In this document: in pieces, positions 1-8,244 of the stretch
Position numbering within the stretch: the stretch's first letter is position 1
How the letters are laid out: every line of letters starts with the position of its first letter
DNA from: Massilia aquatica
GTDB taxonomy: Bacteria; Pseudomonadota; Gammaproteobacteria; Burkholderiales; Burkholderiaceae_D
Assembly: GCF_011682045.1 (NCBI RefSeq)
Contig: NZ_VVIW01000011.1
Location: forward strand, 1-64,000
DNA length: 64,000 nucleotides
Direction: 5' to 3'
Made by a program: the position numbers and the translations under genes
The notes under the pieces: generated by a model
What the model saw: only the letters and a program-made list of their open reading frames with translations
Database searches by the model: none
Told to the model about the DNA's origin: nothing

Positions 1-180
1 CTTGCAAAGCATGGGGAAGCAGCATTTGCTGATGCTGATCGTATGGAAGGTAGCTCGTCGTCATTTGACAAGTTTACCTCGTCACCATTCGGATTGCATC
101 AGTTTCTGCCGCGCAGACTCCTAGCGGTGGGCAACGCAGCAAGGCGCCGCTTATGGAAGCTCGAAATGACAAGAATTTAG
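1..180 (+). CDS. C-terminal end of an unidentified protein (cut by window edge)
   Basis: An open frame runs from the first base to a TAG at 178-180 and gives 59 residues rich in Ser, Phe, Leu and Arg, ending KLEMTRI. No start lies near the edge that would make it a complete gene, so it is read as the 3' end of a gene starting outside the window. I recognise no motif. A chance open frame of this length is possible in high-GC DNA, so confidence is low. It lies upstream of, and on the same strand as, the polysaccharide lyase gene. Confidence 0.35.
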   Translation, partial: LAKHGEAAFADADRMEGSSSSFDKFTSSPFGLHQFLPRRLLAVGNAARRRLWKLEMTRI

Positions 181-510
181 GCGCACTTACTTAGACGCCG
201 GCGTTCTGTTGTCAACGGCCCGCCCACGCACCCTTCATTAATCACTCAAGCATGTGTACAGTTTGCGAACGGCAGCAAGAAATCGATTCTGCGTTTGGGG
301 CAATGCAGGAAGTTGATCGAAGGTCCAAGCCGACCCGGGCGCCTCATCACGGACTTGGTGCACTGGCGTTTCGTTGCCGTGGAGGCCATATCGGCGTGGC
401 CTTGTACCAAGCGAAGCATGGCGGCAGGAAGTGTGTGATGGTGCGCCGAATATTGAAGAGATCGCTGTCGGGCTATGATGTGGCTGGCACAACTTCTCTC
501 ATCAATCACC
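181..510. other. Intergenic stretch before the polysaccharide lyase gene
   Basis: These 330 bases hold only short overlapping open frames on both strands with no ribosome binding site and no recognisable product. I see no tRNA, hairpin with T-tract or convincing promoter. The lyase frame is open from 475, so the last 36 bases may be coding if the upstream ATG is used. Confidence 0.5.
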
Positions 511-2073
511 ATGACGACAATCAAATTCCTCGGATGTGTTGCGCTCGGCGCGATGTCGGTATCGGGCGCGGCGCACGCCGACAGGACTGTACGCAACAGC
601 GCGGAGTGGTCCAGCGCGGTTGCCAGTGTCCAGCCCGGAGAAACGCTGCTCCTGAGCGGCCAGTCGGGTGATTATCCCGGCGCGCTGACGCTCACGGACA
701 AGGGTGACGCCACCCTTGCCCCGATCACCATCCGCACCGCGCAGCCGTCCTTGGTGCTCAAGGCGCTGGTGATCGAGGGCAGCACCAATGTGCTGGTGCG
801 CGATCTGCGATTCGCCTCGTCCAGCGCTTCCGCGCTGATCAAAATCAAGGGCTCCAGCCAGATCCGCATCAGCGGCAATGTGTTCGGCCATGCCGGCGTG
901 CAGACAAAGCAGAAGTCAGTGGAGTTTTCCACCGATGGCGAGAGCCGTGACAATGAGATTTCCTACAATCGCTTCGAGGATTTCGACCGTTCCTCGGACA
1001 GTCCCGTGATACCCGTCCCCGGCGCCGATTCGGGCGGCAAACCCGTGCCCGCCAGCTTCATCCAGACCGCATCGGCGCTCGCTACCCATATCCACCATAA
1101 CCATTTCAAGAACATCCGCCCGTTTATCCAGAACCGCTCGGTGGCGGGCGACTCCGGCCGGGAAGCGATCGCACTCGGTACCGCAAGTACCCAGCAGATT
1201 GCGGCCGGAACGATCATTGAAGCGAATCTGTTCGAGGATTGCGACGGCGAAGACGAAATCATTTCGGTAAAAACCTCGAAAAACCAGATCCGTTACAACA
1301 CCTTCAAGAACTCCTACGGCAGCCTGAGTTTGCGCCAGGGCCAGGGCACCAAGGTCTACAGCAATTACTTTTTAGGGGCCGGCGCCGGCAAGACAGCGGC
1401 AGACCCCAACTACCAGACCGGCGGCGTGCGCGCCTACGGCGCCAGCCACACCATCTATAACAACGTCTTCCACGGCCTGAGCGGCACCCAAGCGCGCAAG
1501 CCGATCCTTCTCGACGCCGGCGACATCAGCGCCACCGACCCGGATGCCCTCTCGAACAAGCACCGGGCGGCGACCCGAGTCCAGGTGCTCTTCAATACCT
1601 TGATCGATAACGCGGAAGGCATCAGCGTCGAAGCGAGCGATGCGAAATCTCCCGTTGGCGCGCAAGGCAATGTGATCGCCAATAATCTTATCGAAGGCAA
1701 GCTCGGAACCTTGTTCAACGATCGGGGCACGAATACCGTCGCGGCAAAGAACATCGCTTACCCTACCGCCAATGCCAGCCTGGGAACCTCAGGCCGCCCT
1801 CTGCCGAACCAGGCCTGGACGACGGTGGAAGTGTATGAAATCAGCGCTTCCATGGTTGCGGTCAGCAAGAACGGTTATGTGTTGCGGGCGCCAGGCAGCG
1901 GCAGCCACGCGTACGGCTATGCCAGTGCCGCGTATCCCGGCATCAAGCTCGATATCGATGGCCAGATCCGCAGCAGTGGCGTGGTCGGCGCCGACGATTA
2001 TTCCAGCGGCGTTGCCGAGTATCGCAACAAGCCGCTCACCGCGCTCGATGTGGGGCCGGCTGCAAGGCCCTAG
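511..2073 (+). CDS. Secreted polysaccharide lyase family 6 protein (alginate lyase / chondroitinase B-like)
   Basis: 520 residues from the ATG at 511. That start gives a clean Sec signal peptide (Lys5, a hydrophobic core, then a cut near AHA|D at residue 23); the ATG at 475 would add 12 residues in front of it. The rest is a right-handed beta-helix pattern with many short N-x-F/I turns. The segment ISVKTSKN followed by SLSLRQG places Lys254 and Arg275 21 residues apart, the spacing of the catalytic Lys/Arg pair in PL6 chondroitinase B (K250/R271). PL6 enzymes cleave uronic acid polysaccharides (alginate or dermatan sulfate) by beta-elimination in the periplasm or outside the cell. Substrate cannot be told from sequence. 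No other alginate genes are nearby, and no strong Shine-Dalgarno precedes either start. Confidence 0.8.
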   Translation: MTTIKFLGCVALGAMSVSGAAHADRTVRNSAEWSSAVASVQPGETLLLSGQSGDYPGALTLTDKGDATLAPITIRTAQPSLVLKALVIEGSTNVLVRDLRFASSSASALIKIKGSSQIRISGNVFGHAGVQTKQKSVEFSTDGESRDNEISYNRFEDFDRSSDSPVIPVPGADSGGKPVPASFIQTASALATHIHHNHFKNIRPFIQNRSVAGDSGREAIALGTASTQQIAAGTIIEANLFEDCDGEDEIISVKTSKNQIRYNTFKNSYGSLSLRQGQGTKVYSNYFLGAGAGKTAADPNYQTGGVRAYGASHTIYNNVFHGLSGTQARKPILLDAGDISATDPDALSNKHRAATRVQVLFNTLIDNAEGISVEASDAKSPVGAQGNVIANNLIEGKLGTLFNDRGTNTVAAKNIAYPTANASLGTSGRPLPNQAWTTVEVYEISASMVAVSKNGYVLRAPGSGSHAYGYASAAYPGIKLDIDGQIRSSGVVGADDYSSGVAEYRNKPLTALDVGPAARP

Positions 2074-2118
2074 TATCACGAGCGCATAAGTTACTCAAGC
2101 GCCAGCAAGAGCGGAAGA

Positions 2119-2427
2119 TCACAACGCGACCGCGAGCCCCCACGCGATGAGGCTCCGAACAACCTGGGGGGTGAAGACGTCACCATCCCCCTCGAACCTT
2201 GGACAGGCGGCGCGAATCCCGGGCGCGCCACGACCGCGCGAGACGACAGCAGTTCGGCTCTTATCGGGCTGACCAAGTCCGTAGCGCAAGAATAGCTCCT
2301 GATCCATCGCTGCGACGATGACCTGGACGCCATTAAACCAACCCTGATCATATTCATCAAAGCTGCGCCACAGATACACGCGTTCATCGACGCTGATGCG
2401 GCGCTTGCCTTTTGCACTGATTGCCAT
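2119..2427 (-). CDS. Conserved-looking hypothetical protein
   Basis: 102 residues with a good ribosome binding site (AGGA, 6 bases before the ATG at 2427). The N terminus (MAISAKGKRRISVDERVYLW) reads like small cytoplasmic proteins of unknown function found in many proteobacteria that begin with a basic strand and an R-x-Y-x-W motif. No signal peptide or membrane segment. The overlapping frame at 2091-2468 on the same strand is a poorer candidate because it lacks a binding site. Function unknown. Confidence 0.6.
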   Translation of the reverse strand: MAISAKGKRRISVDERVYLWRSFDEYDQGWFNGVQVIVAAMDQELFLRYGLGQPDKSRTAVVSRGRGAPGIRAACPRFEGDGDVFTPQVVRSLIAWGLAVAL

Positions 2428-2680
2428 CGTGTCCTCATTATCAACGGTGCCGACCCACTATCTACCAAGGAAATTCTATTTCAGCAACAATAAGAGGGTG
2501 TCAATGCTCATATTAACAATTATAATTTCTAAGACGAAATTTCAATCCACCGACTTCGGGTGTGATTGACCTACGCGCGCTGCCAGCGAACAGTCACTGC
2601 CATGCATTCAAGCGGTCCAACCTCATGCTCACCTGCCATGGCGCCGGACCGGTCCACCCCTTCATCGTCACCGGATCATC

Positions 2681-4858
2681 ATGCAAACCCCTGAACTGCT
2701 GCTCTCGAAATTGAACCAAGCTTTGCGCGAACTGCGTGGCGCGGCCCGGGTGCTGGACAACGACCTGCTCGACGTCCAGTTGTTGCAGGTCATGCGCCGC
2801 CTTACACTCGCGGAAATCATGAATGAGCGCTGGCTGGTCGCCGTCGGCGGCACCCAGGGCGCTGGCAAGACCACGCTGGTACGCACGCTCTACGATCTGG
2901 GCGACAACGATCCCTGGTTGCCGGCCAACGAAGGCCGCGGCGAAACGCTGCCGATCCTGATCCAGGAAAGCGCCGACCACGCCGCACCGAGAGGTTACGC
3001 CATGGTACTGCGAGCGGTCGACGATGGATCGCACCACTTCATGACGGAGGAGAGGCCGCTGGAGCCAGATGCGTTCGTGCAAGCCTGCCGTGGAAAGATG
3101 GCGGAGGTGCTGCTGCCGGTACTGCGCGTGCCGCGCCGCCACTTCCAGCACGATGGGCAGGCCCTGATCCTCCTGCCGGGCTACGAGAAGCGTAGCGCGG
3201 ACAACGGGGTCTGGCAGGACCTGATGCGCCAGGCCTTGTTGGGGGCCGCCGGTTGCATCATCGTGACCGACGCTACCCGCATGGCGAACCAGGGCCAGCA
3301 GGAAGTGGTGAAGGACATGCTCGCCAATGAACTGCGCACGGTGCGGCCCCTGATCGTGGTCGCCAAGACCGAAGCGCTGCGCGGCGATGCGCACAAGTTG
3401 ACGGAACTACGCCAGACCGCCGTCGCCACCTTCGAACTGGAGGGAGACGACGCGCTCGAACGCGTGTTCTGCGCGGGCGTTGGCACGACTGGCTCGGGCG
3501 CCGATGTTGCCGCGCCCTGGCTTGCCGACCTGTCGGCGGCCCTGCGCGACATGTCGCTGGCCGGGAGCGCATCGCGCCAGGTCCAGCTGGCCAGGCTGGA
3601 GCAGACCCTGTCGGTCGACCTTGCCGCCGTGCTGCGCGAGGTCCGGACCCACGCCACGCTGTCCTTGCGCCAGTCCGGCGGCGGCAGCGATCAGGAAGTG
3701 CTCAAGGAATGCCTCGACGCTTTTGACGACGCCTGCACCGACTTGCGCGCGAAGCACCAGCAGATGGTCATTAAGTTGACGGGAGCGCACTATGCCCAGG
3801 CTTGGGAACAGATGCAGACGCGCCTGGAAAACGAGCACGAGGGATTCTGGAACAAGATAACGGGGACGTTGGACACCGTCACAGAGACGCAGCGCAAGCT
3901 GGAACAGGATGTCCTGGCATCCTGGGACACGCCGGGACCGCTCCTGCAACAGTACACGGCCGGGCTGGCCGGGCTGACGGCAAGGGTGGCCGGGCCGGCC
4001 CTGGCGCCGGCCAACTTGCCGGCGTCGGCCACGCCACTGCAGCGCCTCGGCTATATCGACGACAAGAACCTGCCGGTGGCAGCCAGATTTACCGACGCGA
4101 CGACGCAAGCGAACCTGCGCACCTTGTTGCGCAGCCGCGCGGGCGACGTCGCCAGCGGCCCGTCCAACCGCGAGCTCGAGCGGACGGTCAGGCTACTGCC
4201 AGCCATGGTGCTCGAATACACCCGCATCGCATCGGCCCTTCCCCAACTCGTGCAGGTCAGCGCAACCACGCTGGCGCGCATGCCGCAGGCTGACCTCGCC
4301 GAATCGGCCGGCAGGATGAAGCAGCAGTTCTCCGAATTCGCCGATACCTCGGGCGGCATCCTGAAGGGGATCGCCGCCGTCATGGCAGTCGACATCGCGG
4401 CAGACGGCCATGCCGACATCATCGATACCCTGCTCTCGACGGTCGGCGTGGGGAGCAATGCGGCCGCCGCCAGCACGGGCACGGCCGCCGGTGCGGCCGG
4501 CCTCACGATTGGCGGCGCGGTAGCAGGCGCCATCGCGATCGGCTACCTTGCGCACAGCGCATTGCAGGAAGTACGGCGCCACGACGGCCAGGTGCGGGGC
4601 CTTGCCGAAAGCATGATGCAGCACATCCGCGACCACCATCAAGTCCATTTCGGCGCGCGCTACGACGACCTGATGAGCACCATGCGCAGCCACCTGAAGG
4701 ATGGCCTGCGCCGCCGCTACGGGATGGACCTGCGCCTGGAGCAACAGGACCGGCTGCAGAAAGCGCTCGCCGATGTGCGCGTGCTGCAGCAGGACCTGCT
4801 GTCGCAACTGGCCAGTTCGGGCCACACGCTGGCGCTGTTCGACACGGCCGCCGCATGA
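2681..4858 (+). CDS. Large dynamin-like P-loop GTPase, first gene of the dual-GTPase operon
   Basis: 725 residues. Walker A/G1 is GTQGAGKT at 57-64; a Thr in GRGETLP (about 89) could be switch I; a strand ending LLPG (164-167) stands where DxxG (G3) should be, so the Asp is replaced by Leu; AKTE at 228-231 is a plausible G4 (N/TKxD-like). Residues about 260-570 are helical. About 583-631 is an Ala/Gly-rich hydrophobic stretch (GAAGLTIGGAVAGAIAIGYL) like a membrane-inserting hairpin or paddle, followed by an amphipathic C-terminal helix region. This layout (GTPase head, long helical stalk, hydrophobic tip) fits bacterial dynamin-like proteins, but that is inference. The stop overlaps the next start (ATGA at 4855-4858), so translation is coupled. 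A weak ribosome binding site precedes the ATG. Confidence 0.7.
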   Translation: MQTPELLLSKLNQALRELRGAARVLDNDLLDVQLLQVMRRLTLAEIMNERWLVAVGGTQGAGKTTLVRTLYDLGDNDPWLPANEGRGETLPILIQESADHAAPRGYAMVLRAVDDGSHHFMTEERPLEPDAFVQACRGKMAEVLLPVLRVPRRHFQHDGQALILLPGYEKRSADNGVWQDLMRQALLGAAGCIIVTDATRMANQGQQEVVKDMLANELRTVRPLIVVAKTEALRGDAHKLTELRQTAVATFELEGDDALERVFCAGVGTTGSGADVAAPWLADLSAALRDMSLAGSASRQVQLARLEQTLSVDLAAVLREVRTHATLSLRQSGGGSDQEVLKECLDAFDDACTDLRAKHQQMVIKLTGAHYAQAWEQMQTRLENEHEGFWNKITGTLDTVTETQRKLEQDVLASWDTPGPLLQQYTAGLAGLTARVAGPALAPANLPASATPLQRLGYIDDKNLPVAARFTDATTQANLRTLLRSRAGDVASGPSNRELERTVRLLPAMVLEYTRIASALPQLVQVSATTLARMPQADLAESAGRMKQQFSEFADTSGGILKGIAAVMAVDIAADGHADIIDTLLSTVGVGSNAAAASTGTAAGAAGLTIGGAVAGAIAIGYLAHSALQEVRRHDGQVRGLAESMMQHIRDHHQVHFGARYDDLMSTMRSHLKDGLRRRYGMDLRLEQQDRLQKALADVRVLQQDLLSQLASSGHTLALFDTAAA

Positions 4859-6786
4859 TCAAGCGCGGCCATGCGTCTGCGCGCTGGGCCGCTATGCGCA
4901 ATGCGAACCTCGAGTGGGCCTACCGCGCCTACCGGCGTTTTATCGATGAGCTGAGCGACGACGTGCGCGCGCATCTGATGGATGGCGAGGGTGCGCGCGA
5001 ACCATACGTTGCCGTGTTCGGCAAGACCCAGGTAGGCAAGACCACCCTTCTGCTCGAATTGATGGGCCTCGGGAGCGATGCCCAGGTGCGCGTGGGCAAG
5101 GTTCTGCGCGGCGGCCGCGCAGCGGGCAAGTCGGCCACCGCCACGACCATGGAGTACCGGCGCTCGCCGGATCGCCACTGGCGTTTCGACGACGGCGCCG
5201 GCATCCGGCAAATCGACAGTGACGCCGCAATGTCCGAAGCGCTGGGCGAACTGCGCCATCGAATGAGCGTTGGCCACCTGCCGGCGGAAAAGCCAGTGGT
5301 CGTATCGATTCCTGCAGATTGCTTCGCGCAGGGTGCGGAAGGCAGCGGCCCGCGCATGCTCGACCTTCCGGGCGACAACCCGGCCGACGAACAAGAACGC
5401 AAGCACGTCGAGCGCATGGCGGCGCGCTACGTACCGTATGCCGACCTGATCCTCCTGGTCGGGCGCGGCGACGATCTGTCGTTCTTGAATCCCGATGCGC
5501 TCACCCTGCCCAGCATCGAAGATTGGCAATACGTGCCGAACCGGTTTCGCATCGTCACAACGTACTCGTTTACACCCGATACGGTACGCAAGTTTGCCCT
5601 CAACCATGAGGGCACGCTGACGGCCGAGCACTTCCGCGCGCGCCTGCGCGAGCAGATCGACACGTTTGGATTGACATTGTCCGAGGAAGCCGCGCGCTCG
5701 GAACGCTATTTTCCGGTCGAGATCGGCCAGTCGTGGCAGACCATGCTGCGCGACGACGACGCGCTCGCGCGCCGCATCGGACCGATTGTCAGGGAACTGA
5801 AGCAGTCGCTGCATGCCGACATCCGCGCCTCGGCCACGCAGACCGCTCGCTTTCGCAATGCGCTCGACGTGCATGTCGTCACACGGCGCAAGCGCGAAGC
5901 GTGCATCCGGCAAGGCCAGGAGGGGCTGGCCAAGCTGACCGGCCAGATCGACGCGGTCGATGCACTGCGCCAGAAGGCCATGGAGGGCAAGCGGCAGGCG
6001 GCCCGCCAGGCCAGCGTGGCACAGACGCGGCTGGCGCAGCGGGCAGAGGTGGAAAAAGAACTCGCCGCCGCACTCGCGATCGACCCCGCCGCGCAAATCT
6101 CCCAGGTCGACCAGCTCAACACGCACACCAGCGCCCTCTTCATCCGGATCGACGACGTCACGTCGTGGCTGCGCCAGCGCTTCCTCGACGCGGCACCGTC
6201 CAGCGGCCCTGCCCGGAAATTCCTGGGCAGCTCACGGCCGAACCTGGCGGCCAGCAGCGCCAAGGTCAAGAGCATCGCCGGGCGTGAATTTGCCGGCCTC
6301 AGCGCATCCATGGCAGGCTATCGCTTGTCCGAATACTACCCAAGCGTGTCGGACAGCTTTTCCAACGACAAGGCCAATCTCAAGCGCAACATTCGTGACG
6401 CGGCGGCCAAGACCGCCGCGCTGGCGCAGAAGGTATGGCGCGAACACGTAGCCAGGCGAGCCGCCGAGCTCGAAGCCGAGCTGGCCCAAGTCCAGGGTGA
6501 CGTCGCGAACCTGACGCAGATCGCCGCGCAGCAGCAAGCTGCATGCAACAAACTCAAGGCGCGCCGCGACAAGGTGAACGAGGAGATGGAGCACGCGCTC
6601 GCGCGGCTCGACAGCGATGAGTGCGCCGCCGCGCGCTTTGGCAGCATGCTCGATGAAGAATACCTGGCCGAACTGCGGCAGCGCCGCGCGCACATCGCCG
6701 AGGCCGCTGATCCCGGCGATGCCTTGCTCACCCTGCTCTCGGTCGCCGACATGGGCGAACAACGCGCCAAGATCAAATTATCCTGA
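4855..6786 (+). CDS. Second P-loop GTPase of the operon, with long coiled-coil stalk
   Basis: 643 residues, unlike the upstream GTPase in sequence. Walker A is GKTQVGKT at 56-63, preceded by VAVF; ATTMEYRR (96-103) is a candidate switch I; MLDLPG (168-173) is a canonical G3 with Asp170. No N/TKxD G4 motif is obvious where one is expected; that strand reads RIVTTYSFTP. Residues about 330-440 and 520-620 are strongly coiled-coil (heptads rich in Ala, Glu, Gln, Lys). No membrane segment. It overlaps the first gene by four bases and is 11 bases ahead of the third. The contrast with its neighbour (intact G3 and missing G4 here, damaged G3 and plausible G4 there) suggests the two work as a hetero-pair. 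Distant similarity to virulence-factor-type GTPases (SrfC or Leo families) is possible but unproven. Confidence 0.7.
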   Translation: MIKRGHASARWAAMRNANLEWAYRAYRRFIDELSDDVRAHLMDGEGAREPYVAVFGKTQVGKTTLLLELMGLGSDAQVRVGKVLRGGRAAGKSATATTMEYRRSPDRHWRFDDGAGIRQIDSDAAMSEALGELRHRMSVGHLPAEKPVVVSIPADCFAQGAEGSGPRMLDLPGDNPADEQERKHVERMAARYVPYADLILLVGRGDDLSFLNPDALTLPSIEDWQYVPNRFRIVTTYSFTPDTVRKFALNHEGTLTAEHFRARLREQIDTFGLTLSEEAARSERYFPVEIGQSWQTMLRDDDALARRIGPIVRELKQSLHADIRASATQTARFRNALDVHVVTRRKREACIRQGQEGLAKLTGQIDAVDALRQKAMEGKRQAARQASVAQTRLAQRAEVEKELAAALAIDPAAQISQVDQLNTHTSALFIRIDDVTSWLRQRFLDAAPSSGPARKFLGSSRPNLAASSAKVKSIAGREFAGLSASMAGYRLSEYYPSVSDSFSNDKANLKRNIRDAAAKTAALAQKVWREHVARRAAELEAELAQVQGDVANLTQIAAQQQAACNKLKARRDKVNEEMEHALARLDSDECAAARFGSMLDEEYLAELRQRRAHIAEAADPGDALLTLLSVADMGEQRAKIKLS

Positions 6787-6797
6787 ACGGAACCAGC

Positions 6798-7658
6798 ATG
6801 AAAATCGACAAGAAGCTGCAAGACCAGGAACTCCGGCACAAGATCGACGAACAGGAACAGGCCATGTCGGCCTTGCTGACACGCGTGCTGGAACGTCCGC
6901 TCACGCCTCTGCACAAGGCGATCGAGGAACTGCGCGCGCAGATCGCGGCGGTCGAGCAGGCGAGCGTCCACGCGGCGCAAACCGCCGAGGCAGGCTTGAG
7001 CGAGCTGATGGAAGGCCAGGGCAAGCGCTTGAAAAGCCAGGTCAACGATGTGCTCGACGACGTCGAGGGCCTGAAGGGTGCGTTGGCGGGCTTGTCGGCC
7101 GCGCTCGAGACGCGCCACGGCGAGCTGCTCGGGCATGACGAACGCATGCACGACAGGCTCGCCCGGCAACAGGCGCACTTCGATGACGGCCTGGGCAAGG
7201 CTGCGGCAACACTGGACACGCTCGACCACAAAGTCGCTTCCGCTGCCGATGGCATCGCCGTGGCGGCACGCATGGCGGCGAAGGTGGACGCCGACCTGGG
7301 CCTCCTGCGCCAACAAGAACAGGCGCATGCTGGAGAACTCAACGGTGGATTGGACGCACTGGTACAGCAGCTCAATCGTCACCACGCCGGCCTCGCGCAA
7401 CGGATCGAGACGGTCACGCCGGCGCTGGTACCGTTGTTCGACGCCCTCGGGGCCAGCGTCGACAAGTCGTCCAGGGAAATTGTCCAGGGACACGATACGC
7501 TGGCCCAGGCCCAACAAGCTTTGCTGACCAGCACCGTGCAGCAACAGCTCGCCCTTCAGCTCGCACCGTTCCAGGCGCGCACGACATGGCTGGCTGTCAT
7601 GTGCGCGCTCAGCTGCGCCTCGACACTGGTCCTGCTGGGCATGCAATTGATCCACTGA
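6798..7658 (+). CDS. Coiled-coil protein with C-terminal membrane anchor, third gene of the GTPase operon
   Basis: 286 residues. Nearly the whole length (about 5-255) is predicted helix and coiled coil, rich in Ala, Leu, Gln, Glu, with no enzymatic motif. The only hydrophobic stretch is at the very end (TWLAVMCALSCASTLVLLGM, about 263-282), leaving a few residues beyond the membrane: a tail-anchored topology with the coiled coil in the cytoplasm. Start is the ATG at 6798, 11 bases after the previous stop. Likely role, by inference, is to tether or scaffold the two GTPases at the inner membrane. I do not recognise a named family. Confidence 0.7.
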   Translation: MKIDKKLQDQELRHKIDEQEQAMSALLTRVLERPLTPLHKAIEELRAQIAAVEQASVHAAQTAEAGLSELMEGQGKRLKSQVNDVLDDVEGLKGALAGLSAALETRHGELLGHDERMHDRLARQQAHFDDGLGKAAATLDTLDHKVASAADGIAVAARMAAKVDADLGLLRQQEQAHAGELNGGLDALVQQLNRHHAGLAQRIETVTPALVPLFDALGASVDKSSREIVQGHDTLAQAQQALLTSTVQQQLALQLAPFQARTTWLAVMCALSCASTLVLLGMQLIH

Positions 7659-7670
7659 GGAACTGCCGCG

Positions 7671-7748
7671 ATGAAACGCGGAACCGGCCGTCCAGCAGCT
7701 CGGCCGGATGCAAAGCGCGTTGCGCCGCAGCTGCCCGAGCCGCATTGA
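7671..7748 (+). CDS. Possible 25-residue ORF at the end of the GTPase operon
   Basis: A short frame begins 12 bases after the coiled-coil gene with GAGGA correctly placed before ATG (the GAGG overlaps that gene's TGA). It encodes a basic, Pro/Arg-rich peptide (MKRGTGRPAARPDAKRVAPQ and five more residues). It may be a real small protein of the operon or just a fortuitous ATG behind the stop codon. No terminator hairpin with T-tract follows. Confidence 0.25.
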   Translation: MKRGTGRPAARPDAKRVAPQLPEPH

Positions 7749-7976
7749 CGGCATGCGCGTTGGCAGCCTGGTGGCGCCGCCGGTCCATGTTCTTCCCGAA
7801 GCGGTGCTATTTTGATTTTTTGACATGACCTGACTCGCCTGGTGGCGTGACGTATGGTCAAGATCGGCCTGCATCACGAACCGGGGAGACATGTTGGGAA
7901 TTACCCAAAATTTTTCCCATATCCGACTGCGACGTTGTGCATTAAGGCATCATGCCCTGGAAAGGCGCATGACGAT

Positions 7977-8052
7977 TGGTGCGGCTGGCGGGGATCGAAC
8001 CCACGACCCTTGGCTTCGGAGGCCAATACTCTATCCACTGAGCTACAGCCGC
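7977..8052 (-). tRNA. tRNA-Arg(CCG)
   Basis: A full cloverleaf reads on the minus strand from 8052 to 7977. The acceptor arm GCGGCTG pairs with CAGCCGC, the D-arm is GCTCAGTGGATAGAGT, the anticodon stem-loop is TTGGC-CTCCGAA-GCCAA with anticodon CCG (reads CGG, Arg), the T-arm is GTGGGTTCGATCCCCGC, and the discriminator A is followed by an encoded CCA. Length is 76. Its 3' end faces the GTPase operon, which makes it a candidate integration site. Confidence 0.97.
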
Positions 8053-8244
8053 GCTGAGGAAAATTGAACGTGAAGCGAAGGATACCGTTTTTTCTCACCC
8101 CGCGTCCATGGAAAGTGTCGCGTTACGGGGAATTTGCGTTCCATAAGAGGTGCTTTGAGTCTATAATCGCGGGTTTGGCGAGTATTTGCAAGATCAACAT
8201 GCGAACACGACCGGCAGCTTTTTGAATATTGTACTAAGGACATC

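Noticed and set aside
8134-8167. TTGCGT and TATAAT upstream of the cytochrome gene as a promoter
   Set aside because: The spacing is 22 bases, too long for a confident sigma-70 call.
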